Shown here: piece by piece, positions 1 to 9,784 of the stretch | How the letters are laid out: the number at the start of each line of letters is the position of its first letter | Numbering within the stretch: the stretch's first letter is position 1 | Made by a program: the position numbers and the translations under genes | From: Planctomycetota bacterium | Lineage (GTDB): Bacteria > Planctomycetota > UBA1135 > GCA-002686595 | Length of the DNA: 64,000 nucleotides | Assembly: GCA_016712565.1 (NCBI GenBank) | Contig: JADJQU010000011.1 | Coordinates: 62,001-126,000 of the forward strand | Direction: 5' to 3' | Notes under the pieces: generated by a model | Seen by the model: only the letters and a program-made list of their open reading frames with translations | Databases searched by the model: none | What the model was told of the DNA's origin: nothing

Positions 1-1679
1 CCGTCGTAGAGGGCCAGGGTCACGTCCTGGGCGTTGAGCTGGTCGCGATCCTCCACCAGGATCGGCCGCCGCTCGGCGGGAAGGTCGGGCGCCGCGCCCG
101 GGGCCTCGGCCGCGAGCTTGAGCACGTCGACGCCCAGGTAGTGGGCCGGCGGCGTGAGGCCCGCGATCCCCAAGAGCGTGGGCGCCACGTCGATGCCGCT
201 GATGGGCGTCGAGACGCGCCGGCCCGAATCGCGCTGGGCCTTGGGCAGACGCACCAGGAAGGGAATGTGCACCTGGGGTTCCAGAATGTCGTTGTGCTCG
301 TAACGCCCGCCCTCGCCGAAGGCCTCGCCGTGATCGGCGCTGAGCAGCACCGCGGTGTTGGCGCGCGCGAGATCCAGGCCCGCGAGGAAGCGATCCACGT
401 CGCGGTCGAGGGCCGCCATTTCGGCGTCGTAGAGCTCCCGCAGGTGCGCGTCGTCGCGGCTCTCCATGCGGTACTTGCTGGGGTAGCGGTCGGAGCGCTC
501 GTGGAAGCCGTCCACGGGGCCGTCGTAGGGCTCGACCCAGCGCCGGCGCTCCTCGTCCTCGGGCAGGTACGGCCAGTGCACGTCGTACAGGTTGATCATG
601 CAGAACCAGGGGCGAGGATCGCCGTTGTCGATCCAGCGCGAGGCCCGCGCCAGCACCTCTTCCGCGGGCCGGAAGAAATCCTGGAACCAGTGGGGATGGC
701 CGTTCTGGGAGAAGGGCGGCCCCAGTCGGGCGACGACCGACTGCAGGTCGTGGACCAGGGCCCAGGCCCGCGTGTCGCACACGGGCGGATCCACCAAATC
801 GTCGAAATGCTCGAAACCGAAGGCCACTCCCGTGGGCGCCGTGAGCACGCCGGTGCCCACGAACGCGGCGGTGCGATAGCCCGCGTCGCGCAGCGTGCCC
901 GCCACGGAGGGCGTCTTGCGCGGCGAAATGCGCTGGCGGGTCATGCGCGCACCGTGATCGGAGGGATAGACGCCCGTGAGCATCGAGAGGTGCGACGTCA
1001 GCGTGTAGCGTGAGGGCGAGCGCGCCTCGTCGAAGACGATCGACTCGGCGGCCAACTGCTCCAGGTGAGGCGTGGTGCGGCGGTCGTAGCCGTAGATCGA
1101 GAGCGACTGGGCGCGGGTGGTGTCCCAGACCAGCAGCAACAGGTTGGGCTTGTCGCGCAACGCCGGATCGAGGCTCGCCGGGGTGGGGTCCTGGTGGGCA
1201 GGGGCCCACAGGAGTCCCACGCCGACGCTGAGGATCGAAAGCCCCAGGGTCAGTGGTCCTGTCCCCCAGCGCCGCGCCAGGCGCGAGAGACCGAAGCACA
1301 CCACGCCCAAGGAGAGCAGCACGCCCGCCACCTGGAGCCAGGGTTGGAACTGACGCAGTCCCGCGAGTCCGCCGCCGAGGTCGCTGTATGCGTCCAGACG
1401 ACCGTGGGTCAGCACCGGGGCCGCGGTGAGAAAGGCCAGCAGGGCGAGACGCCCGGCCGGAGGAAGTCCCCTGCCGGCGCGCTCGCGCCTGTGGAGCCAC
1501 CAGGTCGCGGGCAGACAGGCGAGCAGGCTGAAGGCCAGCCAGAGCACGCAGCTCTCCAGGTACAGGGCCTGGGACAGTCCGCGGTGCGAGAGTCGCAGGC
1601 GCACGAAAACCGTGTCCACGGCGGCGGAGATCAGCGCCACCACCACGGCGAAGGGAGCGAGCGAGAGGACGCGGAGCAT
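1..1679 (-). CDS. membrane-anchored sulfatase-like (alkaline phosphatase superfamily) hydrolase, 3' end cut by window
   Basis: The frame is open from an ATG at 1679 to the window edge, so at least 559 residues are present and the C-terminus is missing. The first ~165 residues contain about four hydrophobic segments (near 5-25, 40-61, 78-92 and 117-165). A sulfatase-type metal motif DTTR starts at D186 and is followed by a GYDRRTTPHL stretch. Where classical sulfatases have CxPSRxSxxTG, this protein has T-L-T-S-H-L-S-M-L-T-G from T226, so no cysteine is available to become formylglycine. Family knowledge: such Thr variants occur in phosphatase or transferase branches of the fold. I infer a periplasmic-facing hydrolase or transferase tethered to the inner membrane; the substrate cannot be read from the sequence. 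Transcribed divergently from apaH. Confidence 0.8.
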   Translation of the reverse strand, partial: MLRVLSLAPFAVVVALISAAVDTVFVRLRLSHRGLSQALYLESCVLWLAFSLLACLPATWWLHRRERAGRGLPPAGRLALLAFLTAAPVLTHGRLDAYSDLGGGLAGLRQFQPWLQVAGVLLSLGVVCFGLSRLARRWGTGPLTLGLSILSVGVGLLWAPAHQDPTPASLDPALRDKPNLLLLVWDTTRAQSLSIYGYDRRTTPHLEQLAAESIVFDEARSPSRYTLTSHLSMLTGVYPSDHGARMTRQRISPRKTPSVAGTLRDAGYRTAAFVGTGVLTAPTGVAFGFEHFDDLVDPPVCDTRAWALVHDLQSVVARLGPPFSQNGHPHWFQDFFRPAEEVLARASRWIDNGDPRPWFCMINLYDVHWPYLPEDEERRRWVEPYDGPVDGFHERSDRYPSKYRMESRDDAHLRELYDAEMAALDRDVDRFLAGLDLARANTAVLLSADHGEAFGEGGRYEHNDILEPQVHIPFLVRLPKAQRDSGRRVSTPISGIDVAPTLLGIAGLTPPAHYLGVDVLKLAAEAPGAAPDLPAERRPILVEDRDQLNAQDVTLALYD

Positions 1680-1981
1680 CAACAGTGGGTTCTACAGCAG
1701 GAGCCGCGGCAGTCCAAGGCCGCGCGGCCCGGAAGGCCAGGAGGGAGGCTCTCCCGCCGAAGGCAGGGAGGCTCTCCCTCCGAGGGCAAGGAGGGAGGCT
1801 CTCCCTCCGAAGGCAGGGAGGGAGGCTCTCCCTCCATCGACCGTCCGGACCCCGGAACGGGATTCCCTGCCGGGTGGGGCTTGGCTCACCCGCGCGGGGG
1901 GGGCCGCGGCGCGCGCACAACCCGCCCCGGGGCCCTCGGGCGCGATGTCCGGGCCCCGCCGGGGACACTAGACTGCGGACG
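1680..1981. promoter_or_regulatory. divergent intergenic region between sulfatase-like gene and apaH
   Basis: This 302-base spacer must hold both promoters because the two genes point away from each other. Its middle is filled by four hairpin-forming repeat units (1733-1835). I do not see a convincing -35/-10 pair in the GC-rich remainder. Confidence 0.4.
1733..1835. repeat. four tandem hairpin-forming repeats (units of 23-27 bp)
   Basis: Units begin at 1733, 1760, 1783 and 1810 and share the core GGAGGGAGGCTCTCCCTCC, with small deletions or changes in the first two. The core is self-complementary: GGAGGGAG pairs with CTCCCTCC around a 3-base loop, so each unit can fold as a short GC hairpin on either strand. 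It lies in a divergent promoter region and is not part of a recognisable coding frame. Confidence 0.75.
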
Positions 1982-2704
1982 ATGACGCGCCGCATCTTCG
2001 TCGGGGACATCCAGGGCTGCCGCGCGGAATTGGAACAGCTCCTGGAGCTCGCGCGCTTCGACCCCTCCGTGGACGAGCTGCACCCCGTGGGCGATCTGGT
2101 GAACCGCGGACCGGACTCCCTGGGGACTCTGCGGCTCTTGCGTAGCCTGGGCGCGGGCGGCGTGCTCGGCAACCACGACCTGCACCTCCTGCGTGCCGCC
2201 CGAGCCGCGCGGCCGATGCGAGCCGCCGACACCTTCGGCGATGTGCTGGCGGCCCCCGATCGCGAGCCGCTGCTCGACTGGCTCGCGAGCCTGCCCTTCG
2301 CGCGCTCCTTTCCCGACGTGTTCCTCGTGCACGCGGGCATCTCCCCCCTGTGGAGCGATCCCCAACGGGTGCTTTCCGGGCTCGATCCCCTGAAGCACAG
2401 TCCGGAGGCCGACTTCGCCACGCGCGTGCGCCACTGCGACGGGACCGGCCGCAGGCCGGAGCGCGACGAACCGCCGCCCGCGGAGCCCTTCCGGCCCTGG
2501 TTCGACTGGCCGCGGCCCCAGACCTTGGTCGGACGCACGATCGTTTTCGGTCACTGGGCCGTGCGCGGTCTCGTGGTGCGCGAGGGACTGCGCGGGCTCG
2601 ATTCGGGCTGCGTCTGGGGCAAGGCCCTCAGCGCCTGGATCGCCGAGGAGGACCGCGTGCTCTCCGTGCCCGCCCGCCGGGCCTACGCGGCCTTCGACGA
2701 CTGA
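1982..2704 (+). CDS. apaH: symmetrical bis(5'-nucleosyl)-tetraphosphatase (Ap4A hydrolase)
   Basis: A 240-residue calcineurin-like metallophosphoesterase that hydrolyses Ap4A to two ADP in the cytoplasm. Metal-site motifs are in family order: GDIQGC at 8-13 (the D-x-Q form common in ApaH), GDLVNRGP at 37-44, GNHD at 63-66, HAG at 117 and FGHW at 189-192, followed by the ApaH-type LDSGCVWG stretch. The frame is open further upstream, but family alignment starts at the ATG at 1982, where MTRRIFVGD is the expected N-terminus. Slightly shorter than the E. coli enzyme (about 280). Its 3' end overlaps the convergent DUF2878 gene by 22 bases. Confidence 0.93.
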   Translation: MTRRIFVGDIQGCRAELEQLLELARFDPSVDELHPVGDLVNRGPDSLGTLRLLRSLGAGGVLGNHDLHLLRAARAARPMRAADTFGDVLAAPDREPLLDWLASLPFARSFPDVFLVHAGISPLWSDPQRVLSGLDPLKHSPEADFATRVRHCDGTGRRPERDEPPPAEPFRPWFDWPRPQTLVGRTIVFGHWAVRGLVVREGLRGLDSGCVWGKALSAWIAEEDRVLSVPARRAYAAFDD

Positions 2705-3219
2705 CGCGCGAGCCCTGGACGGGCCGCGATCCACAAGCAGGTCGGCGTGGCGAGCGCCCAGCCCACGGCCACGATCGACGCGTTGCGGAGGGGCGCGTCG
2801 CCGAAGTCCACGGCACCCAGGCGCGCGCCCGCGGCGTAGGAACAGGGCGCGCCGACGAGTCCCAGGAGTCCCCCCAGCAGGGGGCGATGCTGCAGCCAGG
2901 CGAGCGAGCCGTGGAACGTGGCCGCGAACCACAGCCACAGAACCAGGATCCACAGCGGAGCAAAGCCGGGCAGCAGGCCCGCGCCGTGGTAACGCAGCAC
3001 GCCCCAGTGACCGAAGGCACTGTCGAGGAGGAAACCCAGGGGCGCCACCAGGGCGAGCGTGAGGAACTCGCGGCGCGCGTCCTTTGCGAGCCACCGCGCG
3101 TGGACGACGAGCAGCAGGCCTGCTCCCGCCAGGGCCGCGCCGGCCCAGGGTCGTCCCACCGTGGCCACGCACAGGAACCAGGCCGCCTGGAACAGGACGA
3201 AGTTGAGCAGCCGGGCCAC
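2683..3219 (-). CDS. DUF2878 family integral membrane protein
   Basis: A 178-residue, very hydrophobic protein with about six predicted membrane segments and no obvious catalytic motif. I chose the GTG at 3219 because GGGAGG lies 5 bases upstream and the protein then opens with the hydrophobic VARLLNFVLFQAAWF. It is the last gene of the minus-strand lipid locus, starting 16 bases after the CFA synthase stop. Family knowledge: DUF2878 proteins often sit next to CFA synthase, DUF1365 and FAD oxidoreductase genes in proteobacteria; their function is unknown. Its stop overlaps the apaH 3' end by 22 bases. Confidence 0.8.
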   Translation of the reverse strand: MARLLNFVLFQAAWFLCVATVGRPWAGAALAGAGLLLVVHARWLAKDARREFLTLALVAPLGFLLDSAFGHWGVLRYHGAGLLPGFAPLWILVLWLWFAATFHGSLAWLQHRPLLGGLLGLVGAPCSYAAGARLGAVDFGDAPLRNASIVAVGWALATPTCLWIAARPGLARQSSKAA

Positions 3220-3235
3220 GGATCCCTCCCGCGCC

Positions 3236-4570
3236 TCAGGCCAGGGAGGGCACGAAGGCCGGCCCGCGGTGCCGAGGCTTGGCGAACAGGATCTGCACAT
3301 CGCCCAGGGCCCGCTCCTCGAAGCCCGCCTCGCAGTAGCTGAGGTAGTACTCCCACAGGCGTTGGAAGCGCGCGTCGAATCCCAGGCGCTGCACGTCGGA
3401 GAGCCGGGACAGGAAGCGCGTGCGCCACTCCCGCAACGTGCGCGCGTAGTGGGGCCCGATGTCCTCCAGGTGCACGATCTTCATGTCGGTGACCCGCGCG
3501 GCGCGCTCCGCGAAGGCGCCCACGGAGGGAATGAAGCTGCCGGGGAAAATGTGCTTCTGGATGAAGTCCACGGACTTGAGCGCCGCGGCGTAGTGCTGGT
3601 CCTGGATCGTGATCGCCTGCAAGAGCATCAGGCCCTGGGGCGCGAGCAACTCGCTGCAGCGGCCCATGTAGGTGTCGAGGAAGCGCTCGCCGACGGCCTC
3701 GACCATTTCGATCGAGACCAACTTGTCGAAGCAGCCGCCCAGCTTGGTTGCGTCGAGGTCACGGTAGTCCTCGAACAGGACTTCGATTCGACCGCTCAGG
3801 CCGGCCTCGCGCACGCGCTCCGTGGCCAGCGCGTGCTGTTCGCGCGAGATCGTGGTGGTCGTGACGTGCACGCCGTGGTGGCGCGCGGCGTGGATCGCCA
3901 TGGCGCCCCAGCCGGTGCCGATTTCCAAGAGCCGCTCGCCGGGTCGCAGGTCGAGCTTCGTGCAAATGCGTTCGAGCTTGGTGCGCTGGGCCTCCTCGAG
4001 CGTCGCCTCCGGCGAGCCGTAGAGGGCGCAGGAGTACATCAGCGACTCGTCGAGGAACAGGCGGTAGAAGTCGTTGCCCAGGTCGTAGTGGGCCGCGATG
4101 TTGCGCTTCGAGCCCGCGCGCGTGTTCATGCGCACGCCGTGCAAGAGCGCCAGGGCGGGCGCGGAGAGGCGCGCGAAGCCGCCCTCCAAGCCCTGCAGCA
4201 ACTCGCGCTCGCGGAGGAAGAGCCGCAGCACGCCCACCAGGTCGTCGGCGCGCCACAAACCGGCCATGTAGGCCTCCCCCGCCGCCACGCTGCCGCCCAG
4301 GGCGAGGTCCAGGTAGAAGGCAGGATCGCTCACCTGCACCGAGGCCTCGCCGGAGCCCGGCGCCGCCTCTCCGAAGGTCCACTGGCCCTCGCCGTCGCGC
4401 CAGTGGAGCCTTCCGTTGCGCAGCCGTTCCAGACGCCGGAACAACTGGGTCCGGGCCGCGCGCTCCAGGAACGTGCCCCTGCGCGCGGGATGGCGCACGG
4501 CCGCGCGCTGGGACTCGGATTGGGCCGCTGAAACCGCGGGGCGAACGTCGGAGAGTCCGGAGAGGCTCAT
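3236..4570 (-). CDS. cyclopropane-fatty-acyl-phospholipid synthase family methyltransferase
   Basis: A 444-residue SAM-dependent enzyme of the CFA synthase family, which acts on unsaturated acyl chains of membrane phospholipids. Visible are an N-terminal lipid-binding half, the HYDLGNDFYRLFLDESLMYS stretch near 161-180, a SAM-binding LLEIGTGWG at 214-222, the VSIEMVEAVG motif with its catalytic-type Glu at 288, and a C-terminal YLSYCEAGF with Cys413. All key CFA synthase residues appear present, so it should be active. The start ATG overlaps the DUF1365 stop (ATGA). Product may be a cyclopropane, a methyl branch or a furan precursor; sequence alone cannot decide. Confidence 0.9.
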   Translation of the reverse strand: MSLSGLSDVRPAVSAAQSESQRAAVRHPARRGTFLERAARTQLFRRLERLRNGRLHWRDGEGQWTFGEAAPGSGEASVQVSDPAFYLDLALGGSVAAGEAYMAGLWRADDLVGVLRLFLRERELLQGLEGGFARLSAPALALLHGVRMNTRAGSKRNIAAHYDLGNDFYRLFLDESLMYSCALYGSPEATLEEAQRTKLERICTKLDLRPGERLLEIGTGWGAMAIHAARHHGVHVTTTTISREQHALATERVREAGLSGRIEVLFEDYRDLDATKLGGCFDKLVSIEMVEAVGERFLDTYMGRCSELLAPQGLMLLQAITIQDQHYAAALKSVDFIQKHIFPGSFIPSVGAFAERAARVTDMKIVHLEDIGPHYARTLREWRTRFLSRLSDVQRLGFDARFQRLWEYYLSYCEAGFEERALGDVQILFAKPRHRGPAFVPSLA

Positions 4571-5451
4571 GAGGAATTCCTGGGGGTGTCGGCAGCCAGG
4601 CGCAGTTCGCCCGGCGGCCGCGCCGGTCGCTTTTCGCCGGGATGGGGAAAGAAGGGCGCGCCCTTCAGCCGCAGGCGCAGGGCCTGCCAGTAGATCGCGG
4701 CGACGGTCTTGAAGGACATCCACGGGTGGCTGAGCAGCGCGCGCGCCGCGGCCGCCGCCGACCAGGCTTCTCGATCCAGCGTCATGTGCGTGGAGAACAC
4801 CAGGCGGCCCTGCTGCAGGGAGCGCATCCCGATCGAGAGCCGCTCCCCGGGGGCGCTGAACTCCCAGTGGTACTCCTGCTCCATGGGGAAGAAGGGCGAG
4901 ATGTGGAACTCCTTGCCGAAGCGGAAGGAGAGCCGCGCTCCTTCGCCTTCCAAGGACCGCGCGGGCTCGCCCTGGCCTTCGCGCGCGGGGAGCACGTAGC
5001 AGTGCTGCTCGCCCCAGGGCGTGTTGTTGATCTCGGCCACCACGCACTGGACACGGTCGTCCCGGTCGAAGCAGAAGAAGAAGCTCACCGGGTTGAACAC
5101 ATAGCCGAAGTGCCGCAGCTGGGTCAGCAGCAGGATGCGTCCCGCGGGCCGCTCGCCGGTCCGCTCCTGCACGAGCTCGCGCACCGACTGCTGCAGGGAA
5201 ACGGCGGGATCCCCCAGGTGATCCGCGCGGCGGAACGAGGCCAGGTTGAAGCGCTCGGCCGACCAGAGCCAGCGTCCGCGGAAGAGCTCGGGCAATTCGT
5301 CGAGGTCCAAGGCCGCCAGAAAGTGGCCGTAGGCGAACTGGTGCCGCAGAGGTTCCAGGCGGACGTGGTGGACGCGGCCGCGGTAGAAGCCGCTGCGCCA
5401 TCGTTGGGGAGCGCTGCCCCGCCCGCCGGGGCCTCGGGTCGGCGGGCTCAT
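4567..5451 (-). CDS. DUF1365 family protein
   Basis: A 294-residue DUF1365 protein. Family-typical stretches are the N-terminal YRGRVHHVRLEPLRHQFAYG, the LRHFGYVFNPVSFFFCFD block and the VAEINNTPWGEQHCYVL block. It overlaps the FAD oxidoreductase stop and the CFA synthase start by 4 bases on each side, so the three are translationally linked. Known context: DUF1365, an FAD amine-oxidase-like protein and a CFA-like methylase recur as a trio in bacteria, and in alphaproteobacteria the trio belongs to the singlet-oxygen (RpoE/ChrR) regulon linked to furan fatty acid formation. The catalytic role of DUF1365 here is inferred only. Confidence 0.88.
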   Translation of the reverse strand: MSPPTRGPGGRGSAPQRWRSGFYRGRVHHVRLEPLRHQFAYGHFLAALDLDELPELFRGRWLWSAERFNLASFRRADHLGDPAVSLQQSVRELVQERTGERPAGRILLLTQLRHFGYVFNPVSFFFCFDRDDRVQCVVAEINNTPWGEQHCYVLPAREGQGEPARSLEGEGARLSFRFGKEFHISPFFPMEQEYHWEFSAPGERLSIGMRSLQQGRLVFSTHMTLDREAWSAAAAARALLSHPWMSFKTVAAIYWQALRLRLKGAPFFPHPGEKRPARPPGELRLAADTPRNSS

Positions 5452-6767
5452 CGCGCGAGCCCCCGGCTCCGTGCCTCGGCGGACCGTTCCCGCGGGGGCA
5501 CGCCTTCCAGGGACTGTCCGAAGCTCGCGGCCACGTCCAGGGCGCTCACGACTCCATCCTCGTGGAATCCAAAACCCCAGTAGGCCCCGCAGTAGTGCGT
5601 GCGCCGGACGCCGCTGATCTCGCGCTTGCGCTTCTGGGCCGCGAGCCCCGCCAGCGTGTACACCGGGTGGTGGTAGGTCATGCGGGCCAGGATGCGCGAG
5701 GGGTCGATCGACGCCGTGCGGTTGAGCGTCACCAGGTACTGCTCGCGGGCCGTGAGGGACTGCAGCGAGTTCATCCAGTAGGACACCGCCACGCGCGAGC
5801 CGCCCGGACCGTGCGTCTCCTCGGGCGACCGCACGTGGTAGTTCCAGGCGGCGCGGGCCTTCGGAAGGCGCGGCAGAAGCCGCGCGTCGGTGTGCAGCAC
5901 CGCCTCGTTCTCCTGATATTCGATGGCCCCGAGGACCTCGCGCTCCGCGTCCGAGGGGTCCTCCAGCAGGGCCAGGGCCTGATCGGAGTGCACGGCGACC
6001 ACCGCGTGGTCGTAGCTGCGAGGGAGGCCCTGGGCGGTGCGCACGAACACCTGGGCGTCGCGCCGGGCCAACGAGACCACCGGAGCCTTGCGGTGGATGC
6101 GCCGGGCGAAGGGCTCCGCCAGGGGTTCCAGGTAGCTCCTGGATCCGCCGCTGACCACGCGCCACTGGGGCCGGTCGCCCAGGTCCAGGAAGCCGTGGTT
6201 GTCGAAGAAGCGCGCGAAGGTCCAGGCCGGGAACTCCAGCATGCGGCTGGGCGCGGCGGACCACACGGCGCTGCCCATGGGGATCAGGTAGTGCTCGCGG
6301 AAGGCGCGGCCGAAGCGCCCGCGGGCCAGGAATTCGCCCAGGCTCTCGGCCGACTCTGGCCCCGCCGAGAGCTTCCGGGCGGCGCGGTTGAAGCGCGCGA
6401 TGTCCGCCAGCATCCCCAGGAACGAGGGCGAAAGCAGGTTCTTGCGCTGGGCGAAGAGCGTGTCGAGGTTCGTGCCGTTGTACTCCAGGCCGCTCTGTTC
6501 GTCGCGCACGCTGAAGCTCATGTTGGAGTCGCGGCTCTCGACGCCGACGAGCTCCAGCAGGCGGCAGAAATGGGGGTAGGTGCGGCGGTTGAACACGATG
6601 AAGCCGGTGTCGATCGACAGTCGCCGCCCGTCTTCCACGATGTCGTGGGTGTGCGTGTGGCCGCCGATGCGGCTGTCCTGCTCGTAGACGTCGACCTCGT
6701 GCTCCCGTGAAAGGAGGCGCGCGGCGGTGAGGCCCGAGATTCCGCTGCCGATGACCGCGATCCGCAT
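5448..6767 (-). CDS. FAD-dependent oxidoreductase (flavin amine oxidase family)
   Basis: A 439-residue NAD(P)/FAD-dependent oxidoreductase. The dinucleotide-binding VIGSGISGLTAA begins at residue 5, followed by the acidic VYEQDSRIGGHTHT end of the Rossmann fold. A C-terminal flavin-binding region (GAYWGFGFHEDGVVSALDVA) closes the protein. It starts 3 bases after the desaturase stop and its own stop overlaps the DUF1365 start. By analogy with the conserved trio it probably oxidises or desaturates methylated acyl chains, but some homologs are annotated only as amine oxidases, so the reaction is unproven. Confidence 0.88.
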   Translation of the reverse strand: MRIAVIGSGISGLTAARLLSREHEVDVYEQDSRIGGHTHTHDIVEDGRRLSIDTGFIVFNRRTYPHFCRLLELVGVESRDSNMSFSVRDEQSGLEYNGTNLDTLFAQRKNLLSPSFLGMLADIARFNRAARKLSAGPESAESLGEFLARGRFGRAFREHYLIPMGSAVWSAAPSRMLEFPAWTFARFFDNHGFLDLGDRPQWRVVSGGSRSYLEPLAEPFARRIHRKAPVVSLARRDAQVFVRTAQGLPRSYDHAVVAVHSDQALALLEDPSDAEREVLGAIEYQENEAVLHTDARLLPRLPKARAAWNYHVRSPEETHGPGGSRVAVSYWMNSLQSLTAREQYLVTLNRTASIDPSRILARMTYHHPVYTLAGLAAQKRKREISGVRRTHYCGAYWGFGFHEDGVVSALDVAASFGQSLEGVPPRERSAEARSRGLAR

Positions 6768-6770
6768 GGC

Positions 6771-7717
<947 letters not shown>

Positions 7718-7721
<4 letters not shown>

Positions 7722-8770
7722 GCCCCCTCCGCGGTCGCGACGGCGCGCTTCTCGAACAGGTAGTGGGACACGAGCCACTCCTGACCGCCGCGGTAGTTCC
7801 ACAACTCGGCGCAGGCCATGAAGAACACGCGCCACTTCTCGATCCAGGAATCCGCCGCCTGGGCGCCGTAGACGGCCTCGAAAATCGGCTTGACCTCGGC
7901 GCGCCGGGCATCGAGGTTCTCGAGCCAGCATTCGGCCGTGCGCGCGTAGTGGGTCCCGTTGACGCGCCAATGGCGCAGGATCGAGAGATCGCGCTGGAAG
8001 TACAGCAAGAGGTCGTCGGAGGGCATGTTGCCGCCGGTGAAGAACTCCTTGGCCATCCAATCGTCCTCGCCGTCCGCCTCGAAGGGATAGGCGAACTCGC
8101 GGTGCGTGAAAATGTGCACGAAGAGCTTGCCGCCCGGCGCGAGCCAGCGCGCGATGCGGGCCATCAGCTCCTCGTAGTTCTTCATGTGCTCGAACATCTC
8201 CACCGAAACCACGCGATCGAAGCGCGACTGTGTGTCGAAGTCGTTCATGTCGCAGGTGATCACGTTCACGTTGGAGAGCTTGCGAATCCGGCACTGGGCC
8301 TCGATGTGTCCGCGCTGGGAGAGCGAGTTCGAGACCGCGGTGAACGAGCTCCCGGGATGGCGTTCGGCCATCCACAGCGTCAGCGAACCCCAGCCGCAAC
8401 CCAGCTCGAGCACGCGCTGGCCGTCGCAGAGCTCCGCGCGCTGACAGGTCAGGGCCAGCATCTGCTCCTCGGCGGCGGCGAGGTCCGCGGTGCCCGGCAT
8501 CCACAGTCCGCTCGAGTACTTGAGCCGCGGGCCCAGGACGCGCTCGAAGAAGGCCGGCGGCACTTCATAGTGCTGTTCGTTGGCCGAGCGCGTGTGCACG
8601 GCCACCGGGCTCTGGCGCAGGGTCTCGACGAAGGAGAGCAGCGCTTCGCACTGGACCTCCACGTCGCCGCGGCGCTCCGACTCCAGGCGCTGGGCCAGGA
8701 GCCGGCGAATCCCCAGGCGCAGCAGAGCGTCGGGAACCCGGCCGGACTCGATCAGGGATTGGTACCACAC
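7718..8770 (-). CDS. CFA-fold SAM methyltransferase of the coclaurine N-methyltransferase type
   Basis: A 350-residue SAM-dependent methyltransferase distinct from the CFA synthase four genes downstream. HYEVPPAFFERVLGPRLKYS at 67-86, VLELGCGWGSLTL at 120-132, VEMFEHMKNYEEL from 190 and the ending ELWNYRGGQEWLVSHYLFEK match the plant and bacterial coclaurine-N-methyltransferase-like branch rather than classical CfaS. Whether it methylates an amine headgroup or an acyl chain is unknown; the operon context favours a lipid substrate. The GTG at 8770 has AAGGAG 8 bases upstream and overlaps the DUF1295 gene by 19 bases. Confidence 0.85.
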
Positions 8771-9597
8771 GCGGCGGACTCCTTCTTGGGGAACCAGGGA
8801 ACGAAGGCGCTGGTGGAGCGCTGGTAGGCGCGGTAGTCCTCGCCGCGGGAGCGCAGGGCCTGCTCCTCCGTGGGCGGGATGCCGGTGACGAACAGGATCA
8901 GGTAGAGCATCAGGGCCGGCGCGCTCCAGGCGAGCAGGCCCAGGGGCGTCCCCGAAGCGAGCAGAGCGAAGGCGCACCAGCTGAGCCACTCGAAGAAGTA
9001 GTTGGGGTGGCGCGACAGGCGCCACAGGCCCTCGCGGCAGGTGCGGCCGCGGTTCTTCGGGTCGAGCTTGAAGCGCGCCAGTTGCCGGTCGGCGACGCTC
9101 TCGCCCGTGAGGGCCGCGAGCCACAGCAGCGCGGCGGCGATCTCTTGTCCCCCGAGGGACCCGCCGCGCGCGCTGAGCGCCAGGGCGAACGGCAGCGAGA
9201 GGAAGGCGTCCAGGGCGGCCTGGAACTGGTAGAAGAGGAAGAACTTGACCGGGGCCTGCTTGCCCCAGCGGCGGCGCAGGTCCGCGTAGCGGCCGTCCTC
9301 CCCCCTCGCAGCCCCGTCCGCCTGCCACAACCGGTCCCCGGCCAGGTGCCAGACCAGCCGGGCGCTCCACAGGCTGCCCAGGACGGCCACCAACACGCGG
9401 CGCTCGAACCCCGCCTCCGATGCGAGGAGGGCGTAGCCCACGGCCAGGAATCCCAGGTTGGCCGCCCAGGCCACGTCCACGGACGTGGCGTTGCGGGTCG
9501 AGAGCATCCGGAGCCACAAGAGGCCCATGACCACGGCGGCGAAGGCCCAGCCCAGGGCCAGGGTCGAGGCGAGCGGCTGTAGGGCTTGAAGGTCCAA
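8752..9597 (-). CDS. DUF1295 / steroid 5-alpha-reductase-like integral membrane protein
   Basis: A 281-residue multi-pass membrane protein. The C-terminal motif FEWLSWCAFAL followed by GIPPTEEQALRSRGEDYRAY is typical of DUF1295 and the wider ICMT/steroid-reductase fold. Family knowledge: the fold uses NAD(P)H to reduce double bonds or methylates prenyl groups. In this locus it may reduce an unsaturated or methylene lipid intermediate (inference). The start is taken as TTG at 9597 because no ATG or GTG fits the expected N-terminus MDLQALQPLASTLAL; there is no good ribosome site, so the start is uncertain. Confidence 0.82.
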   Translation of the reverse strand: MDLQALQPLASTLALGWAFAAVVMGLLWLRMLSTRNATSVDVAWAANLGFLAVGYALLASEAGFERRVLVAVLGSLWSARLVWHLAGDRLWQADGAARGEDGRYADLRRRWGKQAPVKFFLFYQFQAALDAFLSLPFALALSARGGSLGGQEIAAALLWLAALTGESVADRQLARFKLDPKNRGRTCREGLWRLSRHPNYFFEWLSWCAFALLASGTPLGLLAWSAPALMLYLILFVTGIPPTEEQALRSRGEDYRAYQRSTSAFVPWFPKKESAACGTNP

Positions 9598-9712
9598 GGG
9601 GCGCCCAGGGTGTGAGGGACAAGGCGGGCCTGGAGGTCTACGCTCGGGCCTGTCCCCTGGATGCGCCGACGTTGGACTCCCCTTCCGGTAGCCAGTCCCC
9701 AGCTCCCGCGGG

Positions 9713-9737
9713 CCCCGGCCGGCATGCCCTGCCGGGG
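9713..9737. promoter_or_regulatory. hairpin in the 187-base gap inside the lipid locus
   Basis: CCCCGGC at 9713-9719 pairs with GCCGGGG at 9731-9737, and the loop itself contains the palindrome GGCATGCC. It lies in the only sizeable gap of the nine-gene locus, downstream of the DprE1-like gene, so it could reduce readthrough or mark a second transcription unit. No T-tract follows on either strand. Confidence 0.4.
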
Positions 9738-9784
9738 ATGGCCGAGCCGTCCCGCCCGGAAGTTCCGGGCACCGAAAACGCCCC

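Noticed and set aside
1733..1835. CRISPR-like array
   Set aside because: Units are short, adjacent and have no spacers.
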